A DNA stretch of 64,000 bases from Vreelandella zhuhanensis (lineage in GTDB: Bacteria > Pseudomonadota > Gammaproteobacteria > Pseudomonadales > Halomonadaceae): positions 124,001-188,000 of the forward strand of contig NZ_WTKP01000005.1 in the NCBI RefSeq assembly GCF_009793355.1, in the 5' to 3' direction. Positions 63,414-64,000 of the stretch are shown here, in pieces. Every line of letters begins with the position of its first letter. Position 1 is the stretch's first letter. The notes beneath the pieces are model-generated. The model did no database searches and was not told the DNA's origin. It saw only the letters and a program-made list of their open reading frames with translations. Both the position numbers and the translations under genes were made by a program.

Positions 63414-64000
63414 TTAAAATTCGACGCCGTCAAGCTTGGCCACTGTCATGATGTCCTTGTCGCCACGTCCGGAGAGGTTGACGACGATATGCTGATCGGG
63501 ACGCATCGTAGGTGCCAACACCTTGGCATAGGCAAGCGCATGGGCTGACTCAAGGGCCGGCATGATGCCTTCCATATGCGTCAGTTCACGAAAGGCTTCA
63601 AGCACTTCGCGGTCGTTGGCCGTGACGTACTTGACCCGTCCCACATCCTTCCACAGCGCATGTTCGGGGCCTACACCGGGATAATCCAGGCCCGCGGAGA
63701 TCGAATGCGTGTCAGAGACCTGACCGGCTTCATCGGACATCAAGTAAGTACGGTTGCCGTGCAATACGCCGCGCGGTGCGTTGGAGGAAAGAGGAGCCGC
63801 GTGACGGCCGGTTTCGACCCCATCACCGCCGGCCTCGACGCCGTACATCGCCACGTCGTCATCTTCCACGAAGGGATAGAACAGCCCCAGCGCATTGGAG
63901 CCACCTCCCACACAAGCAATCAGCGCATCGGGCAGACGACCGATTTGCTCCAATGACTGGCGCCGGGCTTCCCGGCCGACCACGGCGTTGAAATCGCGCA
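63414..64000 (-). CDS. trpB: Tryptophan synthase beta chain, C-terminal part (runs off window)
   Basis: The C-terminal ~195 residues of the PLP enzyme that condenses indole and serine. The reading frame is open to base 64000 and begins within [10 protein letters not shown]. It then shows the PLP-phosphate loop [59 protein letters not shown] and the C-terminal [10 protein letters not shown]. The N-terminal part with the PLP lysine is outside the window. Coupled to trpA by a nine-base gap. Confidence 0.96.
   Translation of the reverse strand, partial: RDFNAVVGREARRQSLEQIGRLPDALIACVGGGSNALGLFYPFVEDDDVAMYGVEAGGDGVETGRHAAPLSSNAPRGVLHGNRTYLMSDEAGQVSDTHSISAGLDYPGVGPEHALWKDVGRVKYVTANDREVLEAFRELTHMEGIMPALESAHALAYAKVLAPTMRPDQHIVVNLSGRGDKDIMTVAKLDGVEF

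Overview
The window looks like chromosomal DNA from a moderately halophilic gammaproteobacterium, most likely Halomonadaceae (Halomonas or a close relative). The basis is gammaproteobacterial gene orders (thrS-infC-rpmI-rplT-pheST; trpBA-accD-folC-dedD-cvpA-purF-metZ), acidic proteins, a phasin typical of polyhydroxyalkanoate producers, and a Pseudomonas-like aa3/caa3 oxidase cluster. The genus is an inference; no rRNA or other marker is present. Almost all of the DNA is ordinary core genome. The only clear mobile DNA is one TnpB-type element near 55 kb.

Layout. 1-4.7 kb: translation operon thrS-infC-rpmI-rplT, then pheS-pheT (minus strand). infC appears to begin at a rare ATC codon. 4.9-6.6 kb: an OmpA-family lipoprotein with type-3 thrombospondin repeats, and a DUF2489 protein. 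6.7-14.8 kb: cytochrome c oxidase structural genes (coxB, coxA, coxC), assembly factors (ctaG, SURF1, a thioredoxin-like protein), heme A synthesis (ctaA, cyoE) and small membrane proteins (DUF2909, DUF2970). 15-18.3 kb: small orphan, SDR oxidoreductase, class IV aminotransferase and HDAC-like deacetylase. 18.3-22.1 kb: CsgD-like LuxR regulator behind an AT-rich palindromic region, lipoprotein hydrolase, RidA, LysM protein. 22.1-27.8 kb: aconitase, PrpA-like phosphatase, ChaC, a small gene under a promoter carrying a Fur-box-like site, and an RNase J-like protein. 27.8-29.7 kb: molybdopterin genes moaE, a moaC-moaD fusion, and mobB. 29.7-34.9 kb: nucleobase salvage (purine permease, apt, gpt, ung, upp, uraA). 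35.0-39.1 kb: ribE, then metNIQ and a free methionine-R-sulfoxide reductase. metN is preceded by a SAM-II-type riboswitch followed by an intrinsic terminator. 39.1-39.5 kb: four tandem identical tRNA-Val(GAC) genes. 39.6-48.5 kb: glpK, fumC, phasin, hda, perM-like, purMN, dcd, apbC. 48.6-50 kb: a large membrane-anchored coiled-coil protein with a perfect 12-bp-arm palindrome upstream. 50.4-54.6 kb: phhB-phhC, a MATE transporter, yceI, cytochrome b561. 54.7-56.1 kb: tnpB element. 56.2-64 kb: metZ, purF, cvpA, a SPOR protein, folC, accD, trpA and the 3' part of trpB.

How the genes work together. Methionine supply is the most coherent regulated theme: a SAM-sensing leader, a high-affinity methionine importer and an enzyme that rescues oxidised free methionine lie in a row. 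The oxidase region encodes both the enzyme and its heme/copper maturation machinery. The nucleobase block couples uptake to phosphoribosyltransferases. No CRISPR array, prophage or conventional defence island was seen. The points most worth a second look are the SAM-II attenuator with its extra hairpin, the MoaC-MoaD fusion, the Fur-box-like promoter driving an unknown protein, the tnpB 3' structured RNA region, and the coiled-coil protein.
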